A stretch of 61,105 nucleotides of DNA from a virus. A program made the position numbers and the translations under genes. Positions 1 to 8,168 of the stretch are shown one piece after another; positions within the stretch are counted from its first letter, which is position 1; every line of letters starts with the position of its first letter. Under the pieces are notes generated by a model, which saw nothing but the letters and a program-made list of their open reading frames with translations, searched no databases and was not told the DNA's origin. The DNA is taken from positions 1 through 61,105 of IMG/VR virus record IMGVR_UViG_3300006162_000242; one strand, 5' to 3'.

Positions 1-389
1 TCTTTATTATATGCGGCATCCCAATGCACCACCGAAAGGGCGATGGTGGTCAATCCGAGGTCATACCACGTTTGAAGAGTTTCATCTGTCACTTTGCCTT
101 CGGCAATAGTCAGCCCATTGGTCTGCATTTCAATCAATGGAAAATCATACGCCTGCAACGCTTTAAGCGTCTCGGTAACGTGGTCGGGATAAAGAGTCGG
201 TTCACCCTTGCCCGTGAGCAAGACGGTCGTTGTCTCGGCTTTCTGGGCGAGTTTGCAAGCAATGGCGAAGTTTCGCCAGTTGACCTTGATTGGAGTGCCG
301 AAGAACCCCGTTTGTTTCGAGATACAGAACGGGCATTGTGCGTTACAAGCCTTCGTTCCAATCACAATACTGAATGTTTGAACATGCAT
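1..389 (-). CDS. Radical SAM protein, C-terminus beyond window edge
   Basis: Translating the reverse strand from the ATG at 389 gives an open frame to the window edge. It starts MHVQTFSIVIGTKACNAQCP and carries CxxxCxxC (CNAQCPFC, about residues 15-22), the radical SAM [4Fe-4S] cluster motif. A GxGEP-type SAM-binding motif (GKGEPTL) follows near residue 60, as expected of the family. The substrate cannot be told from this N-terminal 129 residues. A promoter (TTGACT at 433-438, TACATT at 411-416) lies just upstream, leaving a leader of about 15 nt ending AAAAACGCT before the ATG. Confidence 0.85.
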   Translation of the reverse strand, partial: MHVQTFSIVIGTKACNAQCPFCISKQTGFFGTPIKVNWRNFAIACKLAQKAETTTVLLTGKGEPTLYPDHVTETLKALQAYDFPLIEMQTNGLTIAEGKVTDETLQTWYDLGLTTIALSVVHWDAAYNK

Positions 390-410
390 AGCGTTTTTCT
401 AATGTCCACC

Positions 411-438
411 AATGTAACACGAGTTTATAAAAAGTCAA
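411..438 (-). promoter_or_regulatory. Sigma70-like promoter of radical SAM gene
   Basis: -35 TTGACT (433-438), 16-nt spacer, -10 TACATT (411-416) preceded by GTGT. It belongs to the recurrent family found throughout the window. Confidence 0.7.
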
Positions 439-469
439 GTGCGTTTATTCATCCGCATGATTCTGTCCT

Positions 470-805
470 TTACTTCGCATCCCGCAATATACCACGGTCG
501 TCAATTATTGTCAACCCATGCTCAATATCCCACCGTAGAATGTGAACTGTCCACTCACACTTTTCGCAGAGGTTATCGTTATTATTCAATTCCTTATGAT
601 ACCCCTTACAATATGGACATTCGACAAACTCGGTGGGTAATGATTTCCGTCGTGCTTGCTCTTCGGCACCAAGATTCTTTATCTCTTGGAGGGTCTTGGT
701 AGTGGCTTCACCAGTGAGGCACGCCTCTTCGATATACATATCCCGCAACTGATATGGTGTAAACCAATACAATCGTTGGAAATCAGTTGCCGTGAGTGTT
801 CTCAT
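470..805 (-). CDS. Hypothetical zinc-ribbon protein
   Basis: 111 residues with a CxxC...CxxC pair (CPYC near residue 63 and CEKC near 79) that should bind one zinc. No family is recognised. Its ATG overlaps the stop of the upstream kinase gene by 4 nt (ATGA), so it is probably translated by coupling. Confidence 0.7.
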   Translation of the reverse strand: MRTLTATDFQRLYWFTPYQLRDMYIEEACLTGEATTKTLQEIKNLGAEEQARRKSLPTEFVECPYCKGYHKELNNNDNLCEKCEWTVHILRWDIEHGLTIIDDRGILRDAK

Positions 806-2529
806 TTCCGTTTGATTTGGTGGAAACTGTTTCCATTGATAAAGAAGATGCCATCACTCGTCGAGAACAGACGCATCGTAGAATCGAATGGAGGATTGGG
901 CAATGTCTCGTATTGGCTGGCTGAGGCAAATAGTTCAAGTTCGCTATCGCTTGCCAAAAGAATACACAATCCATTATCCATCACGGTGAAGTTGATGGTA
1001 TCATAGGCGATGTCATCCGTTTTACGAACATCACACATTGAGAAGTCCTTGTTATAGACGAGGATGATGCGGTCGAATTGACCCTTCTTTTCACCCACGA
1101 CCACAACAATGTTCTTTTCTGCTTTGGCACCGACTACACGGTATCCATCAAGCTGCGGAATATGTTTACTGAAACAGCTTCCGAGTTTATAGGGCAAAGT
1201 CAGATACATCTTGCCGAGCAAGTCCTGAATGATACAGCCATCATAAACCGTGGTTGAGTGAACCGATAGATTCTCAACCTCTTTGACACGGTGAATCGTT
1301 TTATTTCCAAATGCCGTGAAGCTATTCTCCACGAGTTTGCCACGACTGACTGTATAAAAGGCATTGTTACGAACAAACATATGGTCGCCCGTAGCAGTGC
1401 CAACAGGTTCAGCTTTGGTTAGTTCCTGAAACTTAATCTGATTGCTGTTGTCCTGCTGTGCAGTAATCAATGTGCCGTCAGAAGCCGAGGCCAAAAGAAT
1501 ATGCTTGGCACTATGCCGTCCAACCTCTTTCTGGTTGATATAGATATTCTTTTTGGTCGCCACATAATACATTCCCATAATGTGGGCAATGGATTGGATG
1601 GGGTCGGCGTAAGCGGCGATTTCGCTCACCGACAACTTGTCTGTGCCTGTAATGGTGATAATTTGAGTAGGCACCAATAGGGGAACGCTACTATCAGGCA
1701 ACGGTGGCACGCCACGTTCATTTTTAAGGAATACTCGCTTGAAGTAATCCAAATGGCGTTGGGGAATGACTTTGAAATCATTAACCGAAGGAGGAACCCG
1801 AACCCCAGTGTGGAAGACGCTTACGCCATCATCCATCTGTTTCTGCTTATCCTTTGGCTTATAGTTCGGGTGAGTGCCCCGGAAAGGGTGGATATTAGAA
1901 TATAACCAGAAGGCAAGGATGGCCCAAGAAAACCAATCTGATTCAATATCAGGATTGTAATGCATTGTGCCTGCCTTGTCATATACCGTAACTCGACGGT
2001 CACGCACCGAGTCCATAATGGCAGTAGCTTTAAAGCTTGGAGTCGAATAACTATCAGTATCAATGAACCAAGGAGTTATAGTCGTTGGCTGGATGTCGGC
2101 AAGGATGTTCAACTCATTCAAGTCCACAGCGAGGCATTGGGCGGCATGAATGTCCACAACCACCTTTTGCATTTCTTTAACCAAATGGTTGACCATCTGG
2201 AAGCTGACGTTGTTGGCATCCTTGAAGGTGCGGGTGAATAATTTGAGCAATGGCTCCACGTTATCAACATAGGTTGTGGTATAGCCGAGGGCTTTGCCAT
2301 CTTTGGCGTCGAAAATGATTTCTTTCGGTATCACCACTTGTGAGTTGCCGATAAGAGCCAACTCCTGCATTTTCTTCGGCGGAAGTTGCTTGTGAACGGG
2401 GTCGTGATACAGTTTATAGGCCATCCCGTTGGCAACATAGATTGCTGCCTCACCGCCTGCGGCACGGTAGTTAGATGCCTGCAACGTAACTACGTGTTTT
2501 GTATTTCCGACTATAACTTTTGTATTCAT
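802..2529 (-). CDS. Ser/Thr protein kinase-like protein (TerY-P-type kinase)
   Basis: 575 residues. The N-terminal 230 show a degenerate protein kinase fold: Gly-rich loop AGGEA (24-28), a candidate ATP-anchoring Lys in YKLYHD (39), a catalytic-loop equivalent DLNELNIL (Asp136, Asn141) and a DTD in place of DFG (157-159), then SDWFSW as in subdomain IX. The remaining 340 residues look repetitive and beta-rich, possibly a sensor or propeller, with no recognised domain. Kinases of this style pair with PP2C and vWA proteins in TerY-P systems, and both occur within 5 kb here. Activity is plausible but the HRD/DFG variants make it uncertain. Start and stop both overlap neighbours by ATGA. Confidence 0.8.
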   Translation of the reverse strand: MNTKVIVGNTKHVVTLQASNYRAAGGEAAIYVANGMAYKLYHDPVHKQLPPKKMQELALIGNSQVVIPKEIIFDAKDGKALGYTTTYVDNVEPLLKLFTRTFKDANNVSFQMVNHLVKEMQKVVVDIHAAQCLAVDLNELNILADIQPTTITPWFIDTDSYSTPSFKATAIMDSVRDRRVTVYDKAGTMHYNPDIESDWFSWAILAFWLYSNIHPFRGTHPNYKPKDKQKQMDDGVSVFHTGVRVPPSVNDFKVIPQRHLDYFKRVFLKNERGVPPLPDSSVPLLVPTQIITITGTDKLSVSEIAAYADPIQSIAHIMGMYYVATKKNIYINQKEVGRHSAKHILLASASDGTLITAQQDNSNQIKFQELTKAEPVGTATGDHMFVRNNAFYTVSRGKLVENSFTAFGNKTIHRVKEVENLSVHSTTVYDGCIIQDLLGKMYLTLPYKLGSCFSKHIPQLDGYRVVGAKAEKNIVVVVGEKKGQFDRIILVYNKDFSMCDVRKTDDIAYDTINFTVMDNGLCILLASDSELELFASASQYETLPNPPFDSTMRLFSTSDGIFFINGNSFHQIKRK

Positions 2530-3461
2530 ATTATTTGCGACAATATTTCTGGAATGTGGTTTATTTCCGTATATTTTATTCGAACCAATTCAATGCCCTT
2601 TGCCGCCGCATAGTTTGTTTTGAACGAATCTCTCCATTGAACGTTTGCCAAGTCTTTGGCAGTCGAGACATAGTTTCCCAACTTTCTCCCACATATGAAG
2701 TGTTGATTGCCATCATATTCTACAAGAATATTCTTATGTGGAAGGTAGAAATCAAACTTCAATAGCCTATTTGTCGTTGGATTTCGGCAATCATCAAATG
2801 TCTTTTGATTGACATATTGAACGCCATTCTTATCTAAGAATGTCATTATTTGTTGTTCGCCCTTAGACAAACGGCATTTAGGACATCCACAACTATCCCG
2901 ATGTAAATGAAGATGTGGCGTTTGCCAAAATGCTCCGTGACGTTTGCACACTATCTGTAGTTTTTGATGTTCTCCCTTATAAACGGCATTGGAATAATCA
3001 TAGAGATTCCCATGAATTTTGGTAGCATCAATAATAAAATCCGCTTGACTTTTCCGCCGTGCATTGGCTGTTTTTATAAACCCACATTTTATACATCCCA
3101 CACCATTTAGATGAGTATTCGGACGTTGCTCGAATCTTCCGTGGTCGGGGCAAATGATTGTGACAGGCTTTAGTGCTGCCACATATTCAACCGCCGAATA
3201 ATCATATTTGTCATTATGTATGAGCCTCGCCTTACTAATGAAATCCTTAGTATTAGAAACGTGTTTTCCACTGCATAAATGGCACCCACACCCCCGCAAA
3301 TGTGAATTTGGCTTCTGTCTGAACTCGCCGTGAACAGGACATATTATTGTCACTTTGTCTTTGTTGTCTTTGCCATATATGGTTTTACTATAATCATATT
3401 TGTTTTTATGAATTACAGTTGCCCGTTCAATAAATGATTCCGCAGTTAATTTCTCGCTCAT
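2526..3461 (-). CDS. Homing-type endonuclease with zinc-finger repeats and VSR-like nuclease domain
   Basis: About 311 residues. Three to four repeats of a pattern H(N/G)xxYDYS...CPxHGxF...CxxC (DUF723-like zinc modules) occupy the first two thirds. A nuclease domain follows with FDFYLP and VEYDGNQHF, the Asp and Glu-Tyr-Asp-Gly signature of VSR/PD-(D/E)XK phage endonucleases. I chose the Met at 3461 (MSEKLT). A start at 3515 would add a hydrophobic segment unlike a nuclease. A 9-bp inverted repeat (3450-3458 / 3472-3480) puts this start codon in a hairpin loop. The gene sits between the kinase and S4 genes, as a mobile insertion would. Confidence 0.82.
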   Translation of the reverse strand: MSEKLTAESFIERATVIHKNKYDYSKTIYGKDNKDKVTIICPVHGEFRQKPNSHLRGCGCHLCSGKHVSNTKDFISKARLIHNDKYDYSAVEYVAALKPVTIICPDHGRFEQRPNTHLNGVGCIKCGFIKTANARRKSQADFIIDATKIHGNLYDYSNAVYKGEHQKLQIVCKRHGAFWQTPHLHLHRDSCGCPKCRLSKGEQQIMTFLDKNGVQYVNQKTFDDCRNPTTNRLLKFDFYLPHKNILVEYDGNQHFICGRKLGNYVSTAKDLANVQWRDSFKTNYAAAKGIELVRIKYTEINHIPEILSQII

Positions 3462-3480
3462 ACATATAAATAGCGAGAAA
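3450..3480 (-). promoter_or_regulatory. Hairpin around endonuclease start codon
   Basis: Arms TTTCTCGCT (3450-3458) and AGCGAGAAA (3472-3480) are perfect complements. On the transcript the ATG (3459-3461) is the last three nt of the 13-nt loop, and the downstream arm is the first codons. It could hide the start from ribosomes on read-through transcripts. Confidence 0.55.
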
Positions 3481-3518
3481 AGTCCCAAAAGCATTATAAT
3501 CTTTATCCGTATCATACA

Positions 3519-3923
3519 TCAGCACATTTCAATTATTCCAAAATTGTATTTCCCGAATTCGAGGACAATCGCATCCACCTTTGGACAGGCATCTTTTTCC
3601 GAAAGAATATAGTTATAGTCGGTTATCTTTTTTCGATTGACCATGATACCATTATTCTTGATGGCCTTGCGGATTTCACCTTTACTCTCACACAATCCAG
3701 TCCAAAGCAATGCATCAATCAACGATATAGTCTTTGTTCTGTCCATTGCTTGATGAGCGGTGTTTCCAAATATGGATTCTCTTCCATAGGGATACAGAAC
3801 TTCTTCAGACCACTCTGACGGAGGAGTTTCCGATACAATCCGACAAACATCTACAATCGGCAATTTCCTCGCCTTTATATCAGCTATCTCAATCATTAAC
3901 CGAATGACTTCATCTTTTGTCAT
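3519..3923 (-). CDS. S4-domain protein resembling the C-terminus of tyrosyl-tRNA synthetase
   Basis: 134 residues. From about residue 65 it reads like a TyrRS C-terminal S4 module: LIDALLWTGLCESKGEIRKA, then NNGIMVNRKKITD and a final FGKYNFGIIE matching the family's GKKN(Y/F) tail. There is no Rossmann catalytic domain, HIGH or KMSKS. S4 domains bind structured RNA, so an RNA- or tRNA-binding role is the simplest reading. It overlaps the PP2C gene by ATGA and is upstream of the endonuclease insertion. Confidence 0.72.
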   Translation of the reverse strand: MTKDEVIRLMIEIADIKARKLPIVDVCRIVSETPPSEWSEEVLYPYGRESIFGNTAHQAMDRTKTISLIDALLWTGLCESKGEIRKAIKNNGIMVNRKKITDYNYILSEKDACPKVDAIVLEFGKYNFGIIEMC

Positions 3924-4723
3924 ACAACAATGCTCGCTACGCTTATGTCATCCGAGTGAGTAATGCCTTCCTTCAAACATTTCCGTTTGAATGCTGCAAT
4001 CCGCCGCTGAACAAACTCACCCTCAAAGTTTTTGTATCCCGTGAATTCTTCGATGAGTTCGGAATACGAAATCGGGTCATTATTGGAATGACGGAAACTA
4101 TTGATGCCATCCGAGATTACCGAAATAACATCCCCCTCTGTGACATCACACGAAAACACGTATGGTTCGAGCGGTGTTCCATTGATTTGAATGGTCTTGC
4201 CATTGGTGGTGTGACCAATTTGTTTGACATTATTCTCAAGGCAAAGGTATCCCGCCTTGCGGTTAGGGTCAAGACTGTAGGACAGGTAATCGGGTGCTCC
4301 ACTTGTGAGATTGATATGCACCGTGTTAACGCCTGTGTTTTTACGATGCACCAACACGCCGTCACCATAGAGATAGGCATTTAGTTTCTTATTCTTATCC
4401 ACCATCGCAATCAACAACGTGGCATCCAATGCCTGTGGATGTAAGGTAGGCAGCATGTCAAAAATCCGTTTGGCAGTCATGATGGTGATTGCACCAAACG
4501 TCTTGGGGTCATTCATTGCATCGGTATCTTGACCGTGACGGAGAACAGTATCTTCTGCTGCCTTAGCCAATACCCGTGCTCCAAAGTCAACGTCGGGGCT
4601 TGCCGAGCATCCATCACATACAACAGCGAGTGCATTCCCAAATTGGGCGTCCACCCACCCCAAAGCATAATCCTCACAGGTGATATGGTCTTTACCAATG
4701 TAATAAGTGCTATTTGCGTTCAT
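3920..4723 (-). CDS. PP2C-family protein phosphatase
   Basis: 267 residues with the PP2C metal-site series: CEDYA near residue 16, VVCDGCSA near 34, GDGVLV near 119, ISDGINSF near 200 and HSDDISV near the end. These acidic residues coordinate Mn/Mg for phosphoserine/threonine hydrolysis. It is co-oriented with a kinase (802-2529) and a vWA protein (6514-7263), the composition of a TerY-P triad. ATGA overlaps on both sides imply one operon. Confidence 0.88.
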   Translation of the reverse strand: MNANSTYYIGKDHITCEDYALGWVDAQFGNALAVVCDGCSASPDVDFGARVLAKAAEDTVLRHGQDTDAMNDPKTFGAITIMTAKRIFDMLPTLHPQALDATLLIAMVDKNKKLNAYLYGDGVLVHRKNTGVNTVHINLTSGAPDYLSYSLDPNRKAGYLCLENNVKQIGHTTNGKTIQINGTPLEPYVFSCDVTEGDVISVISDGINSFRHSNNDPISYSELIEEFTGYKNFEGEFVQRRIAAFKRKCLKEGITHSDDISVASIVV

Positions 4724-4938
4724 AAATCAATGTGCTCAATTTCTTCTGTTTTGTCATAGCATCCCAAGTCACCATCCCATTCGCCCTTGGGGTCTGGCAA
4801 TAAAGTTTTGATATGTGCCTTGACTCGGGCAATCTCTTCGGGCAGTCCAATTTCAAATGGCATCGCCTGCAACTTTTTAAGATGCATCTGATAAGCTTCT
4901 AAAACTTCGGAGTTCATATATTCAATATCGGGAATCAT
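4720..4938 (-). CDS. Hypothetical protein, 72 aa
   Basis: Acidic helical protein with no recognised domain. Its stop codon shares ATGA with the PP2C start in the context ATTTATGA, a junction repeated across the window. It overlaps the upstream gene by 17 nt. Confidence 0.6.
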   Translation of the reverse strand: MIPDIEYMNSEVLEAYQMHLKKLQAMPFEIGLPEEIARVKAHIKTLLPDPKGEWDGDLGCYDKTEEIEHIDL

Positions 4939-5131
4939 CTGCTGGAATGTAAGGGGGCCATTGAACTATTATCTGTTGGCGGCATTCAGGGCAATCAACA
5001 AAATGATATATTGTCCCGCAGACATCATCCGTATCTCGTTGAACATCGTGACCATCATATTCAAATATGCATTGGCATCGTTTGCACGTTGCTTTACAAG
5101 GATTCTGGAGACCATGTTGAATGATTTTCAT
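4922..5131 (-). CDS. Small zinc-ribbon protein
   Basis: 69 residues with CxxxCxxC (CKATCKRC) and a second CPEC pair near residue 47, typical of phage zinc ribbons. No specific function is recognised. ATGA overlap with the nucleotidyltransferase gene. Confidence 0.65.
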   Translation of the reverse strand: MKIIQHGLQNPCKATCKRCQCIFEYDGHDVQRDTDDVCGTIYHFVDCPECRQQIIVQWPPYIPADDSRY

Positions 5132-5598
5132 ACTTTTCGCTTAAGTATCTCTTGAATGATAGCCGAGGTTGAATCCACCGTAACCACGTCGGGAACGATG
5201 ACAATTTCTTCGCTGCCCATTTGAATAACATCTTCGGGTTTGAAATTGGTATTCTTAAACAATTTATGTGGACTGAATGCGGCACATGCCAGCTTCCAAT
5301 CATCCAAGCTACCCATGATAAATGTAACATCCACACATTCAAGGGCATCTACCAACATAGCCCGTTGGTGTTCGGGAACTACGGGTCTGGCTGGCCCCTT
5401 GGTGCGGCGAACCGTGTCATCACCATCAACTCCGACAATGAGAAAGTCGCACATACGACGGCACTTTTGTAAGTATGCCAAATGCAAAGAGTGAAAAAGG
5501 TCAAAGCAACCAGAAGTCAGGCCAATCAATGGGCGGCGGACAGATGTGCCCATATTGACGAGTTCTCTATCTTTTTGTTTTCGTATGTCAATGAGCAT
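5128..5598 (-). CDS. Cytidylyltransferase-like nucleotidyltransferase
   Basis: 156 residues of the HxGH nucleotidyltransferase superfamily. GCFDLFHSLH is the phosphate-binding motif (the usual HxGH is HSLH here), RRTKGPARPV matches the family loop, and VDSTSAII near the C-terminus matches the ISTS(x)I motif. The layout is closest to HldE C-terminal or glycerol-3-phosphate cytidylyltransferases. The HSLH substitution may change or weaken activity. The alternative Met at residue 16 would also keep the whole domain. Substrate unknown. Confidence 0.8.
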   Translation of the reverse strand: MLIDIRKQKDRELVNMGTSVRRPLIGLTSGCFDLFHSLHLAYLQKCRRMCDFLIVGVDGDDTVRRTKGPARPVVPEHQRAMLVDALECVDVTFIMGSLDDWKLACAAFSPHKLFKNTNFKPEDVIQMGSEEIVIVPDVVTVDSTSAIIQEILKRKV

Positions 5599-5914
5599 AT
5601 TTGTGTTTGATGGACGGCAATTCTTTCAATAGTTTAAGACGTTTGGCCAGATACCACAATCCACCTTGAACGGCGGGTCTGGGTATGTTTTGACATTCTT
5701 CGATTTCAACCAGACACCATACTCGCCCTTCCATTTTAAGATGGGGTGCATTGGGCATGGAACAACAATGCCATCCGGGGCGAAAAGCGTAACCCTTAGT
5801 TCGATGTGCTTTTGCAGGCAACCAAACATTTGGCACAATCACCTGTTTCCGATTGATAAACAACGGACCAAGCGTGCCATCTTTACGCTTACGGAATAGC
5901 TTGTAAGCTAACAT
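5588..5914 (-). CDS. Conserved phage hypothetical protein, 108 aa
   Basis: The sequence pattern (AYKLFRKRKDG, RPGWHCC, VWCLVEIE, GGLWYLA) looks like a small conserved protein seen in many phages and bacteria, but I cannot name a function. It overlaps both neighbours by 7-11 nt. Confidence 0.65.
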   Translation of the reverse strand: MLAYKLFRKRKDGTLGPLFINRKQVIVPNVWLPAKAHRTKGYAFRPGWHCCSMPNAPHLKMEGRVWCLVEIEECQNIPRPAVQGGLWYLAKRLKLLKELPSIKHKYAH

Positions 5915-6456
5915 AACTGATGATTTGTGATTGTTTTACACATTTCAAGAAATTGAGGTTGGGGCATATCCCACTTCATAGAGTTTACAATCGAATGAAC
6001 CCATTGAACATTCCCAATCGTATATCCAAGAGTAGAATCAATCCTATCGAGGGATGCCGTGCCTTTTATGCGTCCGTGGTTAGCTCCGAATACGAGAGGG
6101 AGTCCCGATAATGCACATTTACGGTCTTGTTTCAGAAATAAATCCCATATTTGAGAAATGGTTACATCGAATGGAATTTTTCTAACTTGTGCGTTAGAAA
6201 CAATGGACTTGAAAAACCTCATAGATATTTCTTTGTGACCTTTCCAACTTTTATGGTTTTCACCATACGTGTACCAAGAGCATCCGCACGATTTAGTATG
6301 ACCATTTCTTAGGTGTGCTCCCTGAACTTCTTTTTCATTTCCGCATTCACATTTACATTTCCACAAATAATGGCGGTTATTTCTATTAGGATGTTTTACT
6401 GGATATAACGCAGTTAATTTTCCAAAATGTTGTCCTGTCAGGTCTATAAATTTCAT
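5908..6456 (-). CDS. HNH homing endonuclease
   Basis: 182 residues. The N-terminus has a DNA-binding zinc motif (CKCECGN...SCGC, about 34-58) common in phage HNH proteins. The C-terminal half is an HNH core: CALSG, then SLDRIDSTLGYTIGNVQWV, ending with an Asn-containing helix. It sits between unrelated genes, as a free-standing homing endonuclease. Its ATG (6454-6456) is inside the left arm of a perfect 14-bp inverted repeat. Confidence 0.85.
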   Translation of the reverse strand: MKFIDLTGQHFGKLTALYPVKHPNRNNRHYLWKCKCECGNEKEVQGAHLRNGHTKSCGCSWYTYGENHKSWKGHKEISMRFFKSIVSNAQVRKIPFDVTISQIWDLFLKQDRKCALSGLPLVFGANHGRIKGTASLDRIDSTLGYTIGNVQWVHSIVNSMKWDMPQPQFLEMCKTITNHQLC

Positions 6457-6502
6457 ATGTATCCTTACGTTGTATTTAGGCTGTTACATAAGGATACATA
6501 TG
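6454..6502. repeat. Perfect 14-bp inverted repeat over endonuclease start
   Basis: CATATGTATCCTTA (6454-6467) is repeated as its exact complement at 6489-6502 with a 21-nt spacer. On the minus-strand transcript the HNH start codon is base-paired within the second arm. The element fills nearly all of the gap between the vWA stop (6514) and the HNH start. It may hide translation initiation on long transcripts, or mark an insertion boundary. Confidence 0.8.
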
Positions 6503-6513
6503 AATGATTTGGC

Positions 6514-7263
6514 TCAAAACTTGAAATTACTCAAGGGAGCACTTGCTTTTCCAGTTCCCAATGCACTACTTGTGGAACTGATGGATTGGCTTACAAATTC
6601 CGCCAATTTTGCGATTTTTCCGGGGGTAGCGTTGCCTATCGAAATATACTGGTCCGCACCACAGTCATCCTTGACCGTTTGGAGATAGGTATTCAATGTC
6701 ACATTGTCATTGGTCACGCCCACCAAGATAAGCAGGAGGCTTTCGAGGTTTTCGGCACGACGAACTGCTTCCAGCGTCTTCTTGACCTGCGTGGGGTCAG
6801 AGATATTGCTACAGTTATTCTCACCGTCAGTCACCACGACCACGATGCCGTTGACCAAGAAGTCTTGGCTCGTCAACTGTTTGCCGTAGGTGCCCGTGGC
6901 TTGAATGGCTTCGTCCATTGCATCAAACAAGGCCGTGCTTCCGCCGAGTTGGAGAATGTTGTCATAATCCTTCTCGTTGATGGAAGAGAGCAGCTTGAAG
7001 CCGTGGAGTTCCGTGAGAGAACTTGCAAACTGCGTCAGCCGCAGCATCAAGTTGTCTTTGCGGGGAGACTTGTCACACGCCTTGAAGATGGTCTTCAATG
7101 CCTGTTCGAGTTGCACCGCAAAGCCCGTCACCGAGCTACTTGCATCCATCACAATGGTAGCAAGTGTGTATTCAGCGGCACCAAGGTCTTTGATTTTGGT
7201 GGCCGAGAATTTGTATCCTGAACCTGCGTTCAGGTTTTCGAGGTTTTTGCTTAATAGGCTCAT
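6514..7263 (-). CDS. vWA-domain protein, TerY-like
   Basis: 249 residues. A von Willebrand A domain with a full MIDAS: DASSS (DxSxS, about residue 40), a Thr in GGSTALFDAM (about 107) and TDGEN (about 146). The Ser-rich C-terminus is probably a tail. TerY-type vWA proteins act with a PP2C phosphatase and a kinase, both encoded just downstream. The leader before its ATG is A-rich with no Shine-Dalgarno. Confidence 0.85.
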   Translation of the reverse strand: MSLLSKNLENLNAGSGYKFSATKIKDLGAAEYTLATIVMDASSSVTGFAVQLEQALKTIFKACDKSPRKDNLMLRLTQFASSLTELHGFKLLSSINEKDYDNILQLGGSTALFDAMDEAIQATGTYGKQLTSQDFLVNGIVVVVTDGENNCSNISDPTQVKKTLEAVRRAENLESLLLILVGVTNDNVTLNTYLQTVKDDCGADQYISIGNATPGKIAKLAEFVSQSISSTSSALGTGKASAPLSNFKF

Positions 7264-7291
7264 AAACTTATTTTTTCTTTCGTTATTGGCT

Positions 7292-7320
7292 GCACAGTAA
7301 CATTTGTATTGTTACTGTGC
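7292..7320 (-). other. 11-bp hairpin in intergenic gap
   Basis: GCACAGTAACA (7292-7302) and its complement (7310-7320) flank a 7-nt loop, 16 nt after the nicotinamidase stop. No U-tract follows on the minus strand, so it may be an RNA processing or stability element rather than a terminator. Confidence 0.55.
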
Positions 7321-7335
7321 AACCGATTGTTATTG

Positions 7336-8145
7336 TTACCAGTCGGTCGTGCGGGTCACTTTCATGCCCTTCTTGACCATTTCCTTCACGAAGTCTTGGC
7401 CCAACTTTTCAAATCCACCCACATTGCTGGAAGTGTCTTCCAACAGCGTGAACTTTTGAACTTGGTCAACGCCAAACTGTGCTGCCACGTCACGGATGGT
7501 GTTTGCAACGCAGTGCGACAACGCTTCGCCCGTGATGAGGATTTCGTCAGCTTCACGCAGCGGGTCAACGATGACCGTAGGATTGAGCTTCGTGCTCACA
7601 TCTTCATCATCTGGCACGTCCGCTTGCACTGCCGAGTAGTGTTCCGTAAACAAATTGGAACCCTTGGCAATGAAGTTAACCCGATTGAAGTCGGCTTCCC
7701 ATTCATAGAGAGCCTTGGCGACTTCGGGGACAATGGAATGACCCCAAGTGCCAATCAGGCAGTGCGGAGGCCAGATGACCAGCACATAACGCCCATTGGT
7801 TTTGAGCGCAGTCACATAGGACTGTGCTTTGCCCTGCCACTTCGGATTGTAGGCACGCCAGACGCCATTCTTCACGTCGTCTTCCGTAATCATCGTGAAC
7901 GGATTCGGGTGCTCACCTTTGGAATTCGTCCAGAAGGCGGGGTGAGCGATATGCACCAGTTGGTGACTGTCCAAAGAACAGTGAATTTGCTCGATGCGGC
8001 TTTTGTTTTTGGAAATGAATTTTCCGAGTCGCACCATATCTTGGTCTGCCCCGGCAACTACCAAGGCACCCTTTTCCCCACCCGGGCCGAGGGGGATACA
8101 GAAGTCGTTCTGTGGGTCAATGGTTATTAAGTGAACTTTTCTCAT
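7336..8145 (-). CDS. pncA: Nicotinamidase (isochorismatase-like hydrolase)
   Basis: 269 residues. Converts nicotinamide to nicotinate in NAD salvage. Visible family features: DPQNDF with catalytic Asp (10), metal-site D/H residues in DSHQLVHIAHP, WPPHCLIGTWG (nicotinamidase WPxHCxxGTxG), catalytic Lys in FIAKGSN, and nucleophile Cys in GEALSHCVANT. All triad residues are present. It is transcribed after the NMN adenylyltransferase gene, forming an NAD module. The leader is CAA-rich (AAACAAACAACAAACACAAA). Confidence 0.9.
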   Translation of the reverse strand: MRKVHLITIDPQNDFCIPLGPGGEKGALVVAGADQDMVRLGKFISKNKSRIEQIHCSLDSHQLVHIAHPAFWTNSKGEHPNPFTMITEDDVKNGVWRAYNPKWQGKAQSYVTALKTNGRYVLVIWPPHCLIGTWGHSIVPEVAKALYEWEADFNRVNFIAKGSNLFTEHYSAVQADVPDDEDVSTKLNPTVIVDPLREADEILITGEALSHCVANTIRDVAAQFGVDQVQKFTLLEDTSSNVGGFEKLGQDFVKEMVKKGMKVTRTTDW

Positions 8146-8168
8146 ATAACTTTGTGTTTGTTGTTTGT

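Noticed and set aside
3462-3515. Signal peptide on the VSR-like endonuclease from an earlier start
   Set aside because: The hydrophobic extension MIRIKIIMLLGLFSLF is upstream of the hairpin-framed ATG; export of a zinc-finger nuclease is implausible, so the extension is probably untranslated.
7309-8130. Long plus-strand frame of 273 codons opposite the nicotinamidase gene
   Set aside because: It mirrors a well-supported gene with a complete active site, has no start context like its neighbours and reads as low-complexity shadow.
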